64,000 bases of DNA. Origin: Rhabditophanes sp. KR3021. Lineage: Eukaryota > Nematoda > Chromadorea > Rhabditida > Alloionematidae. The position numbers were made by a program, and so were the translations under genes. The stretch spans positions 5,022,001 to 5,086,000 of the forward strand of contig CAUJLY010000004.1 of assembly GCA_963281155.1 (NCBI GenBank), in the 5' to 3' direction. This document shows positions 39,035 to 50,623 of the stretch, piece after piece; position 1 is the stretch's first letter; the number at the start of each line of letters is the position of its first letter. The notes below the pieces were generated by a model, which did not search any database, was not told where the DNA came from, and saw only the letters and a program-made list of their open reading frames with translations.

Positions 39035-40089
39035 ATCTCTCTAAAAAAGTAACAAATTAATAACCATTTCAAAAGAAAAAATTTTATCTGGTTTATATTC
39101 AAAATTAGTACAATATGAAAGTTATAAGATGAAAAATGTACGTTTATACACTCAAAATATTATTAAAAATCATTTAAAATGTTTTAATTGCAACATTAGC
39201 CATTTAATTTGGGTGCTTTACAAAAGTTTGGTAATTGAAAAATTTACAAAAATACTAATGATGATATTTTGAAAACTTTGGTGAAATGTGTACACTAAAA
39301 GTCTAGGATGCGGTAGTTAAGATTCGACGTTAAAAAGGAATGTAAAGATAGATTACAAATAAATTTTCACACTAATTAGTGCTAAATTTACACATATTCG
39401 ATTATGCCACATTTTTTAAATTTTGTTAAGCGTGTAATCAATTCTTTATCATATCTTCAATACTTAATACAAAATCTAAATTGGATGTTAAACTCTATTC
39501 TTAAGATTCTTTTGTGTGAATAGATATTGGATTGAAATATTTTGATGGAGTTGAATATCATTATCCAAGCATTGATTTCTTAATTTAAACTACTATTTTT
39601 TAATAAAAACTCGATCATATTTTGAATGTTGCATATCATGAGGGTGTCAACAAGTCAATGTAAATATTAGAATTTGGTTTTCAGATGAAACATTAAAAGT
39701 TGTTAAATTATGGATTAGATTAATTTTTATTATACATAATTCGAAAAAAGAAACAAATAGCTTTCTTTGCTAAAATATTAATCTCAATTTGTGTTGCATT
39801 TTAGGATCATAAATAATATTTTGCTTTTATGAACGATTGAATATATAATGTGTATTTTGTTGTTCTTTTAAAATTGAATCAAATTCATTATTATCTTAAA
39901 TTATTGAAATGCCCAATCTATTATTCTTACTAATAAAACGGCAAATATTTTTAAAGACGTTATAATTATGTATTTGGGTATGTAATTCTAATAATGCTAT
40001 TCATTTATTTTTATTTTAATGTAGCTAAAGGATGTATTTATCACTTGACATTTAATTATGACTTAAATTAATAACAACAATAAACAAAA
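39035..40089. other. AT-rich intergenic region upstream of eIF4G
   Basis: About 1 kb with no ORF above background, presumed eIF4G promoter on the minus strand. Several poly-T and poly-A tracts are present. Confidence 0.5.
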
Positions 40090-41360
40090 CAAACATAATT
40101 AATTCTTTGTTTTAAAAAATGACTTATTCAATTTGCTCTTGTTTTCAAGATATAATGACAAATTAACTTATTTTTCAAGGCGCCCATGCTCCCACGCTTG
40201 GTTGAGGAGTCCTTGGTTTTTCTAATTAATTCTATAGCTTCATTCCTTGATACTAATGGTAAGTCAAATCCCCAAATCCTGGTCAATACAAAACTTCCTG
40301 CTTTCCCAAGAAACATTTTTTTAATATTTCCACCAAGCTTTCCAACAACCCATTGAAGTGATTATCTTTATCATCAAAAACATCAAATACGCTTCAACAA
40401 CTCTGGCTGATTCTCCAAAATGTAACATAAATGAGAATTTATCTGGATTTATCAAGCCATACGATTGAGATGCTTCGCATTTCATAGCGATTAGGAACGT
40501 TTTCATGAGAGCAGTATTGGTTGAGTTGATTTTCTTGGGATCAAATGGTTACATTTTACCCTTTTCAACCTTGCAATCTTTTGAATTTGTCAGCTTTGGA
40601 AGCAAAGCTCTACTGATCGCACAAGAAATCTTTGGATGGATTTGCATAAACTTTCAAGTCAAGTGATTTGCTTCTCTGTGATCTGCTAACTCCACTATAA
40701 TAGACACCATAATCGGTGTATGGTTTTTATATCTTCGACTACTGCTTCATATTTACTCTTTAATTTATTAAATTCTGTTCCATCTTTCTTGACATTCGAC
40801 TTTTATTTGATGCCTGACTCTTGCCAGCAGTAACTTTCCAAATTTGACAATGAGGACTTTTAGAACATAGCCTGTGGGTTCGTCAAAGACAACTATATCA
40901 AGTTCAAGTGCCACATAGTCGAATAGTTTGCCTACATAAGCCAATCCTTCTTCTTATATATTGTTATTAATAGAACCAAGAAAATGTTCAATTGCAAAGG
41001 CTCCTTTCATTGGTATTACCTCCATCACTTGACCATGGCTTGTATTTTCGATAAAGTTCTTAAAAAAGGTAAATGGGCCAGCCTTGTTGTCCGTTAAACA
41101 TCTGTTTAGCATTTGCTGCAGTGTCCATATTCGCTATTTTCAAATGTTTCGACGATTTTCTGAATGCATCTTGGATCTAAAAGGAGAATTATTAAATGTC
41201 AAGATACTTTCATTACCTGCGACACCATTGGAATTATAAAAATCAGCTAAGTAACTTTCAAAATCATTGCCTTTATCTTCCTCGATCTTCAACGCTTTTT
41301 CTTCTGGAGTTCTAGCAGCAAATGTGCGATGTGATGCATAAGATCATCCATTTTACCAAT
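40090..41360 (-). pseudogene. Decayed copy of the finger/GIY-YIG family
   Basis: The minus strand encodes successive fragments in different frames. In order they include RTPEEKALKIEEDKGNDFES, DPRCIQKIVETFENSEY, VMEVIPMKGAFAIEHFLGSI, GLAYVGKLFDYVALELDIVV, DYGVYYSGVSRSQRSKS and AMKCEASQSYGLINPDKF. A last block ends at about 40128. The FAIEH block aligns with DVAFAIEHAINYF at about 54850, and GVYYSGVS with ILYSGIS at about 55318. The order is the same as in the 53954-55665 copy. More than five stops and frame changes show it is dead, unless heavily spliced in ways I cannot see. Confidence 0.55.
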
Positions 41361-41513
41361 AAACTAAGTATTGTAATTCAGCTTGTAAATCAAATTCAAA
41401 TCTACACTATGCACTAGTTACCAAAGTTTGTGAACTATCGTTTCAAGAGTGCTCAGATTCAAAAATTGTTTCAGCATTTTAAGTTACATAATTATCAAGT
41501 ATTATTATTTAAA

Positions 41514-44500
41514 ATGGCAACGGCAGCTGACATAATAAAGCAATTAGTAAGCCAAAGTGATTTATTATGGGTAAAGGAATGCAAGGTATGTTACTAATTT
41601 TGATAATGTTGTGACTTGATTTAGGACTTACTTCTCAAAGAGAAGAAAATTGTAATTGAAAAGTTACACAATGAGAATATCAAGGCATTGCAAAGATTTT
41701 TGAATGATTTACCAGCATTAGATTCTGATATTGGCAAGAGTGTCTTTTATCTTTCAATGCTAAGATACTTTGAAATCAACTTTGACGCAACACTTATAAA
41801 AGCAGCAGATGTCACTCTACTCGAAGCTTACATAATTTCAGCTGATAGTATCAATTTCAAAGTCAAAATCGTCCATCTCATTCCAATTTATAAGGATATG
41901 CTGGAGAATGGCAAAGGAACGACAAGACTGGTCAATATGTTCTTTAGGAAGTTAGACAAGGTTTTTAATCAAGGGAGAGCATTTAAATCGTATGTCAGTG
42001 ACAATATGCCTACCGAAGACTATTTCCTAGAAAAGTTAAACCTCCTTCTGAATCAAGCCCAAGTATTTCTAATTCAACAATGGGATAAAGTAGATGTAAG
42101 CCAAGATTTAAAAAATAGTATGGAGATTGTAGTTTCAATGAAAGTGCGTTACAACAAGGATATCAAATGTGAAGCTCCATTGGCTATTTTTTTGGGTAGT
42201 ATAAATTGGGATTGTCGACATCAGTTTCTTGTTTTGCCTTACTTTATTGTACCAATAAATGTTACTCAAGATAACGAAAAGGAAGTTAGGGAATTGTTTA
42301 AGAACATTTACAGAAGAATAACTTTAAATCAGTTTCAGAGAGAGATCGCATCAATCACGGGGGCAACTATTTCTGCTATTGCCAAGATTGTATTAAATTA
42401 CAAGAAATGTGATGCTTTGACGAATGATTTTGTCCAATATCTCCGATCTAGTTTTACATTTCCCGAAAAACAGGCAAGGGAATGCAGTCTTAAATTATGG
42501 ATGTCAAAGTTAATCAAGGTAGATGGGATAAAAGTTTACTTGGAGGAAATCAAAAATGAAATTGGTTCCGATTTCGATAAATTACTTGAAAACTATAGTG
42601 TTAGAGTAAAGGAAGTTTGGGAGTATAGAAAGGAAACTGATGTTGATCGAGAGTTTCATACTGTCACTCCTTTAGAACTTACGCCGCGCATAGATAATTT
42701 GATTTATGGTTGGATTGTACTCCACGACGCAATTACTCCTAAGCCAAAACACAGCGATGTAATTCCAAGTCGATTAATTTGGGCACTGTTTTCAAGGACG
42801 CACTATGTCAGTTTGGAAGCATTGCAAATATTGCTTGCAAAGTTTAGTAATTGTGGCGGCTTTGAACAGATTTTGGCAGACTTTGTCCACCACAATTTGA
42901 ACGTCGATGATTCTCAAATTCGGGATACAATCCTCAAAAATATTAATCTAATTTCAGCTACCAGCATTTCCAAATTGTTTGACCAATTCAAGATTATGCT
43001 TGACAATGGATATGATGGAGTAAATATTATTAGACTGACATTCATACTCAAAATTTGCTCGATGTTTCCAACTATCAAAAGTGTTGACGAATCAGTTTAT
43101 TTGTTTGGATCTACTCATGAAAATATTGAAATAAGACAACTTTGTTTAAAGCACGTAGCAAAGACCTGCCCACAAAATTTAGATAAAGTCTTACGAAAGT
43201 ACATGGAGAAAATAGGCCAGACCAGGAACATTGATATGGTTGAGGAAATCTTGAATTGCATCATGAATCTCCCTGACTTTAAAACGAACAAGCGTTTACT
43301 ATATCAAGAATGCGGCTATGTTTTTGATGTTAACGAGAAAACAGAACCATATGTGTATTATCTTGAGGCCATCGTGGAAAACAAATACCAGAATAGTTCC
43401 ATTCTTGAACTTCGGAATCATGTTGAGAACTGTTTAATGTTCCTTGAAAAGCAATTAGTGAAAGCTGGATCCAATAAATTAGGAGATTACTGTGAAATAA
43501 TTCAATTAAATAAGAATATTGAACAGGAGTTAATTGTTAAAGGTGGTCAAGCCCAGGTCAAGGGAAATCTTGTCATGGCAAATGTTATTATGTATTCACA
43601 ATGTGTTATTTTAACAGCAAAGTCGTATATTTTGATATTGCCTAGTTTGCTGAAGGAGGATCATAATTCAACTGATCTGATCAAAAAAATGTTGTTATCA
43701 ATTATGGATATTGCTTTGAGGTCAAGACACAAAGGCATCGCAGATAGTTGTTGTTCAATTTTAGAAACGTTTGTTGATATGGTGCAGAAGAAAGGTTGTG
43801 CCAATTTGGATGATGTCATCAAATGCTGTTTTGGGAGATTTTGTGAATTATATTTTTCACCAACTTTTTACGCTCGAAACTTATCATGCTGGAGAACGAT
43901 GTTTATTTTCTTGAGTAATCAAAAAGATTTGGTAAATGAAATTGTTCCAAGATTAATTGAGTCCGCTATGCCAACAGATATTTCCTCTGTCAGTGATTGT
44001 GTCAAAATCAGGTCCCTCAAGACACTGAAAGCACTTTTATCCTCATCAAGATTCAATTTAAGCCAATGGTACACTCAACTATTAAGATGCCTATGTGCTA
44101 ATTACTCTGATGAAAGTTATTCAATAAGGTCAGCATTGGGTCATACGTTTGCCAACTTTGTAAGTGAAGTATTCAAAGGAAAACCAGATAAAGTGCCTTA
44201 TTTTAATTTCATTTTGGAATTCAAAGAGTTGTTTTTTGAAATGCTTAAGCAATTGTACATTCTTTGTGCGGATGTCAACAATCAAGCTTTGTTTTTTATA
44301 CTGGCTATTTTTGATAAATTAGTTTTGATGGATGAAATGTATTACAGTGATGAATTGGTAGCTTTTTTGTCAAGATTGAAGAAGCATTTTTTGAAAATGT
44401 TTCTGAATTGCAAATACTTCTTTCTGCGTGAACTTACATTGGCTTGTTGTTACAACTTGTGTCCGGTTATTAAGAGAACGTTTTTTAGCTGAAAATATTG

Positions 44501-45063
44501 AAAGAATTTTACCGACTATTTGTGATTCCAATATTAAGTTATCTTTAACAACTTTACGAGATGAATTGATTCAAGAATTCCCTTATTCTATTAAGAATCC
44601 AATATTTTCAAAGTGTTACAAGGAAAATGCTAGATTGTTAGATCCATTGCAATTAACTGATACCAAAATTGAAATACACGAAATAGTGAAAGGGACAATA
44701 TCACACTCCGAAAGATTGCGTTTGTTGGGCGCTTATCGATGTGTTGCTTTATCTCATAAAATGAATGAATTGGATGGCAAATCAAGAGCTCTATTATATA
44801 TTTGTGCCACTATTCTTCTGATGGACGAAATTGATTGTGTAAGATGTATCATTTGCGAATTTAATACTGGTCCCGGTGAAAATACACCCAAATCTCCATT
44901 TATGTTGCTGGTATCATTCAGAACAAAGTATAGAGATGTTGATGATTGTGAAAAAACATACATTTTACAGAATTTCATTCAGAAATATGAAAAAGAAATA
45001 TTGCGCCACAACAAACTATATGAAAGATACGTCTTAACATCTTTGGACTCAATTGCATTCTAA
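41514..45063 (+). CDS. THADA/Trm732-like HEAT-repeat protein, with an internal frameshift
   Basis: Exon 1 (41514-41585) and exon 2 from 41625 keep frame and encode about 970 residues of helical repeats. The central part has ALRSRHKGIADSCCSILE, CWRTMFIFL and KIRSLKTLKALLSSSRF. This order matches the DUF2428 region of THADA and yeast Trm732 (RHKGAFE-like, then HALNILRALF-like, then a VRN-like segment). Those proteins assist 2'-O-methylation of tRNA position 32. The frame closes at 44492, but a +1 frame continues smoothly from about 44460 (RLLRERFLAENIERILP) to 45063. A TTTTTT run at about 44484 sits at the overlap, so a one-base indel is the simplest reading. The total is about 1,170 residues, short for THADA. 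Confidence 0.58.
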
Positions 45064-45779
45064 TTAAGTGATTTTATTCAATTTAAGTTTTTGATTTTAA
45101 ATAGATTACTTGAACAAAGACAGCGTCATAGAATAATACTTGTCAACATCTCTAGCCTTCAAATAAAATGGTTTTATAAAGTTCAGATAAATTTTAAACA
45201 AATTACAATATAATATTTTATTTAATAAATAGAGTATATAAAGATGCAGATATTGAATGTTTTAATAAAAATTAGTTAAATTGCTTCGTAGAATATTCAT
45301 CCCTCAATATTTCCTTATTCTAAAATAATTGATGCTTTTGCATTGAGGTATTGATCGTGCCGTAAAGAATAAATATGAAAGTGACAATAAAAATTCCATT
45401 TCTATCAAATTTAGCTTGAATCTATATTTAAATTCTGGCTTACATTTGCATAATCAGTAGCAAACATATCGATAATTCTAATCATTTCATCATTCAGACC
45501 ACTTTTATTTAACATATGGTCATGATCATTTTATTTTTCTTATTGTGCTCATTACTGCATACAATTCTTTTTATAAAATTGTTCTAAATAAACTAAATAT
45601 GACAAAGTTAATTTAGACAAATTGCTTAATAAATTTATTTGGAAACACAATAAACGTGATGTAAACAGCTTATACAGATGAATAGACAACATTAAAGAAT
45701 GTCGGGTGTTTTAATGAGAAAAAAGTGGTTAATTCTTAATATAACCCAAAACAGTATAATTTCCATCAATTATATTTTA
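45064..45779. other. Intergenic AT-rich region
   Basis: About 0.7 kb separates the THADA-like gene (+) and the eIF4G relic (-). No ORF or repeat stands out. Confidence 0.5.
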
Positions 45780-46690
45780 AATGATATCTTCAATCTGAGC
45801 ATCAATATTTAAAAACGCACAACTTAACATTTCACTTAAATATTCCAATGCTCGTGGACAATCATCGGCTAGACCAGAGTCAGTATTATTTAGTTTCTTA
45901 GCAAATAATACGATACTATAAATAGTTAATTATAAATATAAAAAATTAAAACATACCCACTAATAATATTCTTATTTCTTCCTTTACTCATCAACTTATT
46001 AATTAATTGACCTATGGAGTTTCACAACTGAAAAATGTTTCAATTTCTCTTGCGGTCTGAAAATAAGACATAATAAAGGGTTCGCTACATACCTCTTCAA
46101 CTTTGTTTTTTGAATACCCATTAACAATATCTTTCATAATATTCCTCAGAACATCCATATTGTATTGAGAGGTTGGGCAAGTCACTATTTCTACTCTTAA
46201 AAGGCAAGTATTTTCGAATTTGGATCATAGCAAAAGTGACTGAACTTGGATTAGTAACATCATTTGACTCGCGAGCTGATCAATCTTTCCCAACAGAACA
46301 GCTTGTTCAAAAGTTTTTCATTTTGATTGAATATTACTAACAAATGATTAAACCAGTATCCTATTCTTATTATTTGTTAGCATTTGTTTAAAACGATCAT
46401 CAACTGAATTGGAATGAATTTTGAAAACAGTCATTGCTTTTTGGAAAGCTCTAGCAAATTCCTTAGAATAAAAACATCTCTTTTTATTGGAGGCATGATT
46501 GTTCAAGAATTCATTCATTTCACATTCCGCAAGTGTTGCATCGTTGAATGAAGTATCACCATATAAACGTTCCATTTCTTTAGTAGAATTAAGCCATTCA
46601 CAAATGAGTGATAAATTAAGCCATTCAAAAGTGTGTGATAAATTAAACTATTCACGAATGAATGATAAATCCTTTTACCAAAGGTAATTG
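45780..46690 (-). pseudogene. Partial, decayed eIF4G copy
   Basis: The minus strand carries short colinear matches to the gene at 35489-39034. They are: KKRCFYSKEFARAFQKAM with FKIHSNSVDDRFKQML (the eIF4E-binding region, about 46380-46480); FEQAVLLGKIDQL (MIF4G, about 46290); LMSKGRNKNIIS (MA3, about 45980); and DDCPRALEYLSEMLS (about 45860). Most of the MIF4G domain is missing, and frameshifts and stops separate the blocks. The 75-codon ORF at 46348-46575 could still be translated. The N-terminal edge overlaps a three-unit repeat of about 27-30 nt (46580-46670). Confidence 0.75.
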
Positions 46691-47591
46691 TTAATTAAGG
46701 CGACTTACAAATAGTATGAAGGAAAGTAGACACTTATTTATAAGTAAGTAACGGATGTAATAATGATAGGATATTGAAACTGATTAAACACAAATTCTAG
46801 AGAACTGAAATGCCAAAAGAAATATAGTTAAAGTATTTTCTTTATTAGATTTTAAAAATTTCCTTTATCACGCAATAACAGGGTTATTTTTTTATAAACT
46901 TGAACATCAAATCGTGAGAACAAACTTTCAATTAATATCTCTATATTAGGTAATAGATTTTATTATCCAAAGATCATTCTGCCCCCATTAATTGCTGATA
47001 ATTTTATTGATACTGTGCTTTAATAATTCAAACTTCTTCAGTAATCACGCCAATACGTCTGAGTGTATCATTACTTTATAATAGATTCGACGACTTAGCC
47101 AACATGCCAACATATAGCAAGTATATGCTTTTTATTGCACTACATTCGAACAAAGTAAAATTATGAGCATGCTTTTAAACTCAGGATACTCTAAAGCTGA
47201 AAGTACAAATCAACGTAGGACCTTTGAGTTAAGACATCTCTTTGAACAAGGTAAAAGTTAGCGTGCACATTCAAGATGTACATCGATACATATCACCATG
47301 TTTTAGACGTTGTATCAAATGCGTTCAATGTCGACACAATCTAACTTTTAATAGCGTAAAGCGATCGACGTAGTATGCTCTAGTCTACTTCTTATATTTA
47401 TGTCTCAAAAAGAATTACAGATTATAAAAAATTAGATACCTCCTTAGCCATTCTTAATATTCAAATGTTGGTGCGCGGTTTCTTTATCGGTTAGCATTGT
47501 AATAGTTGGCTAGCTTTTAATTTTGGTTTAATATTTCTTTTATTATATGGCTGCTTCCTAACAATTATGCTGCTTGTTTATAGATTGAAAC
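46691..47591. other. Region upstream of the Argonaute gene
   Basis: About 0.9 kb without ORFs. It should contain the Argonaute promoter. Base composition is a little less AT-rich from about 47000 onwards. Confidence 0.45.
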
Positions 47592-50249
47592 ATGAGTCAA
47601 TTGCAAACTCAGATCTTTCCGATTCGGACGACTCCGAATTCAACCTGCTACCGCTACCAAGTAATTGTGACGAAGTTGGACACTGATGTTAACAGCGATT
47701 TCAAAGGGATCATTCTTAACGAAGCCAATCGTAACGACGAAAAGTAAGTGAGCGGCCTATTTAACCATTTTATAGCATTTGCTGTTAGGTTCGGAAAGTC
47801 GGTATCTGAAGAGAGAAAGGCAGCCTACAGGGTTGTTGTAGAAGAAGCCTTCAAAAGAACTGAGTGCTTTGGAGTTAAAGACATGGTATATGTCTATGAT
47901 GGATTCCGATTGGTTTTAACCAACAAGCCAGTTCAATGTGGCAGTGTTCTGATTCTGAACGATCAAATTCCTTCTGGCTGCAAGAGCGTCTTCAATAGAA
48001 AATGCAATTTGAAGGTTATTTTGGAAGAACAAGAAGTTTTCCAATTGAAGCTCAACGACCTTCTTTGCTTTGCGACGAATGGCGATACGGTTAAGAGACA
48101 CCTTTACAAAAGTGCTGTCGAGATGATCACCTCAGCCTTTGCAATTGGTAAGAGAGGATACAAACCTTCAAAAGATGGAAACCACTTGACCATGAGCCAG
48201 TTTGAAACAAAGGAGAGAGTTGGGGACGGCCGTTGCATCATCCCTGGGTGCACGAAGTCTTTTTTGGTTGTATCACCTACTGGAGGACTTCAAATGGCGC
48301 TTTCTTTGGATCCTTCTAAGAACGTCTATTACAAGCCAGGAAACCTACTTGATATTGTAAACAAAGAAATTCTTAGAGGAAAGAGCTGTGATGTGAAGCA
48401 AGTTATTGGGGCTATAACTCCCAACAACATTCTCGGTGTACTTTTGGAGACAACTCACAGAAAAAATGGGGATATTTTCAAGCTGAAAGCCTTCTCAACT
48501 GTAGCAGTTTCAAAGCTGAAGATTGATGGAAAAGAGCTTCTTAGCTCCTACTTCAAGAGAAAGTACAATGTAGACATCAAGTACCCAAACTATCCCGCAG
48601 TATTGATTAGGGTCATCAAAACAATCAAGAATAAAGATGGCGAAAAGGAGAAGATTGAGGAAGAGCACTTCTACCCGATGGAAACTCTTAAGATTCATTC
48701 CGGCCGCCAACCTGTACCCGTCCCTAAAATGGACTCAACCTCAGCCAAGACTCAAATGATGATCAACACCGCTGGCCCAGTTCCTAGATTTGCCGCAGCT
48801 AAGGAGCAGTTCGTCTCAATGGGTCTTAATGATGCATCAAACTTCTACTTGAAAGGATTCGGCCTCACCATAGACTCAACTCCTATGTCTGTTGGTTCGG
48901 ACCGTGTCCCCGTACCTCAAATTATGTGTGGAAAGATTCCTTTGAAAGTGTTTGACTCAAAGCACGATGGGAACAAAGGAGTCAAGAGATTCACTAAGGG
49001 AGCCATCATCGAAGAGTTGTTTGTGGCCTGTAATGGGAATGTTGGTGTAGTCAACCAATTCATCAAAGACTATGTCTCGAAGGCAGGAGCTCACGGCGTT
49101 ACCATCAAAAAAGTGAATGGTGCCGTAGATGTGAACACGAGTGACACTGGAAGACTTGAAGCCCAGTTGAAGTCAATTGTGAAAAATCCAAAGGGCTTCC
49201 TTGTGGTCGTGGATGATAAAAGGGTAGATTCTCACAAGGCCCTGAAAATTTTTGAACAGAAGAATGACATCCTGACCCAGCACATCTCGATGGAGATCGC
49301 TCGTGTTGCCGCCAGCAAGTTTGACACTATGACAAACATCATCCGCAAAACCAATATTAAGAATGGTGGGCAATGTGATCAAGTTATGGTAAATGCTGGT
49401 TTGAAAGACCATGGCTTTGACAAGACACTCTACTTAGGATTTGACTTGACTGTCGGGAACAATCCACAAAACATGGGGTACGAGCTCTTTAATAGTGTTG
49501 GCTGGTCTGCTAACATCGGTGGCTCGAAAGGACAGTTCATTGGGGACTACTGGGTCCAAGACAGAAATGCATCCGATGTCGGATTCCTGATGGATGGAGA
49601 AATCATGAGAATGGCCCTGATCCGCATTCTCTCTGGATTTAGAAAGTTCAATGGAAATCTCCCAGAAAGAATTGTTGTTTTCAGAAGTGGAATCAATCAA
49701 GTTGAGTATGGAAAAAGCCTTGAGATCGAGGTCGTCAAGTTCAAGTCTGTCATTGAAGAAGCTCGTTCAGTGTTCAAGTTTGGGAAGCCGATAAACTTCA
49801 CGTGGGTCTTTGTTAACAAGGCTCACAACATCCGGTTTTACAGCTCTGACAAAGGTCAGGTCGAGAATGTGAGGCCAGGAACATTTGTCAGCAAGGCCTT
49901 CTCTCGTCCGGGTGAAACCCAGTTCTTCTCCAAGACATCCGCTCCAACTAAAGGAACCGGTAAGCTCGCTTATTACGACGTTGGGTTTGACGGCTTGAAG
50001 TTAACGACTGAAAAAATGGAGGAGATTGTGAACTTGTTGGCATATTGCCATGACATCATTCCTGCTAGTGTTTCACTTGTCAGTCCTACCTATCAAGCTC
50101 AGGAAAATGCAAAAAGAGCAAACAATAACACTTTGTTCATGCAAGGAAAAGGAGTCGAGCAATTCCTCCAAGATGGCAACTTTGCTAAAATTTCCGAAAC
50201 ACTCAATTATTCCAAGAAAACTTTGGGAGCCTTAAGATTCAATGCCTGA
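47592..50249 (+). CDS. WAGO-like Argonaute lacking slicer residues
   Basis: Two exons (47592-47743, 47789-50249) encode 870 residues, a normal Argonaute length. The N-terminus MSQLQTQIFPIRTTPNSTCY leads into the N and PAZ regions. The PIWI domain begins with LGFDLTVGNNP at about residue 603. Slicer Argonautes use D, E, D and H/D. Here the first Asp remains, the second reads FRSGINQ instead of RDG (Asp to Ser, about residue 682), and the last region reads LAYYDVGFDG without the usual His. The features TWVFVNKAHNIRF and LAYCHDIIPASVSLVSPTY fit the worm-specific WAGO group, which binds secondary 22G RNAs and silences without cleavage. The gene is visibly richer in G+C and C-ending codons than its neighbours. 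MSQL was chosen as start because exon 1 keeps phase with a GTAAGT donor. Confidence 0.85.
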
Positions 50250-50623
50250 TTATGTAATGTCCTAATATTATTATCCTAATAGTATAATTATTATTCTAAT
50301 AATATAACAATTATGTGAAAACGTTTTAGTTTTTGCCAATTTAATAATAAAATAAGGTTACCTTTTAACGTTTTTGTAATATTGTTCATAATATAAGTTT
50401 TAAAAATGCTGGTTATTTCGAATTTAAATAATATTTTCACATTGCAGTATTACCATTTGATTTTCTATTTATTACTAGATGTCTAGTTTTACTACAATAA
50501 TTGGCATCACTAAATATATAGTCAAATGTTTGGTTTGCTAATATTAATGCAAAATTTAACCAATCATAATTCACGCGGTTTAAGGAATAGAAATTTATGC
50601 ATCAAATATAGTGTTAAATTTAA
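50250..50623. other. Tail-to-tail intergenic region
   Basis: Short AT-rich spacer between the Argonaute stop codon (+) and the end of the giant module gene (-). I see nothing else. Confidence 0.5.

Noticed and set aside
40090..41360. A functional spliced gene on the minus strand
   Set aside because: Too many stops and frame changes without matching donor and acceptor sites; only isolated blocks are conserved.
47916..50235. ORFs of 61-88 codons within the Argonaute gene
   Set aside because: Alternate-frame shadows of a clear 870-residue protein.
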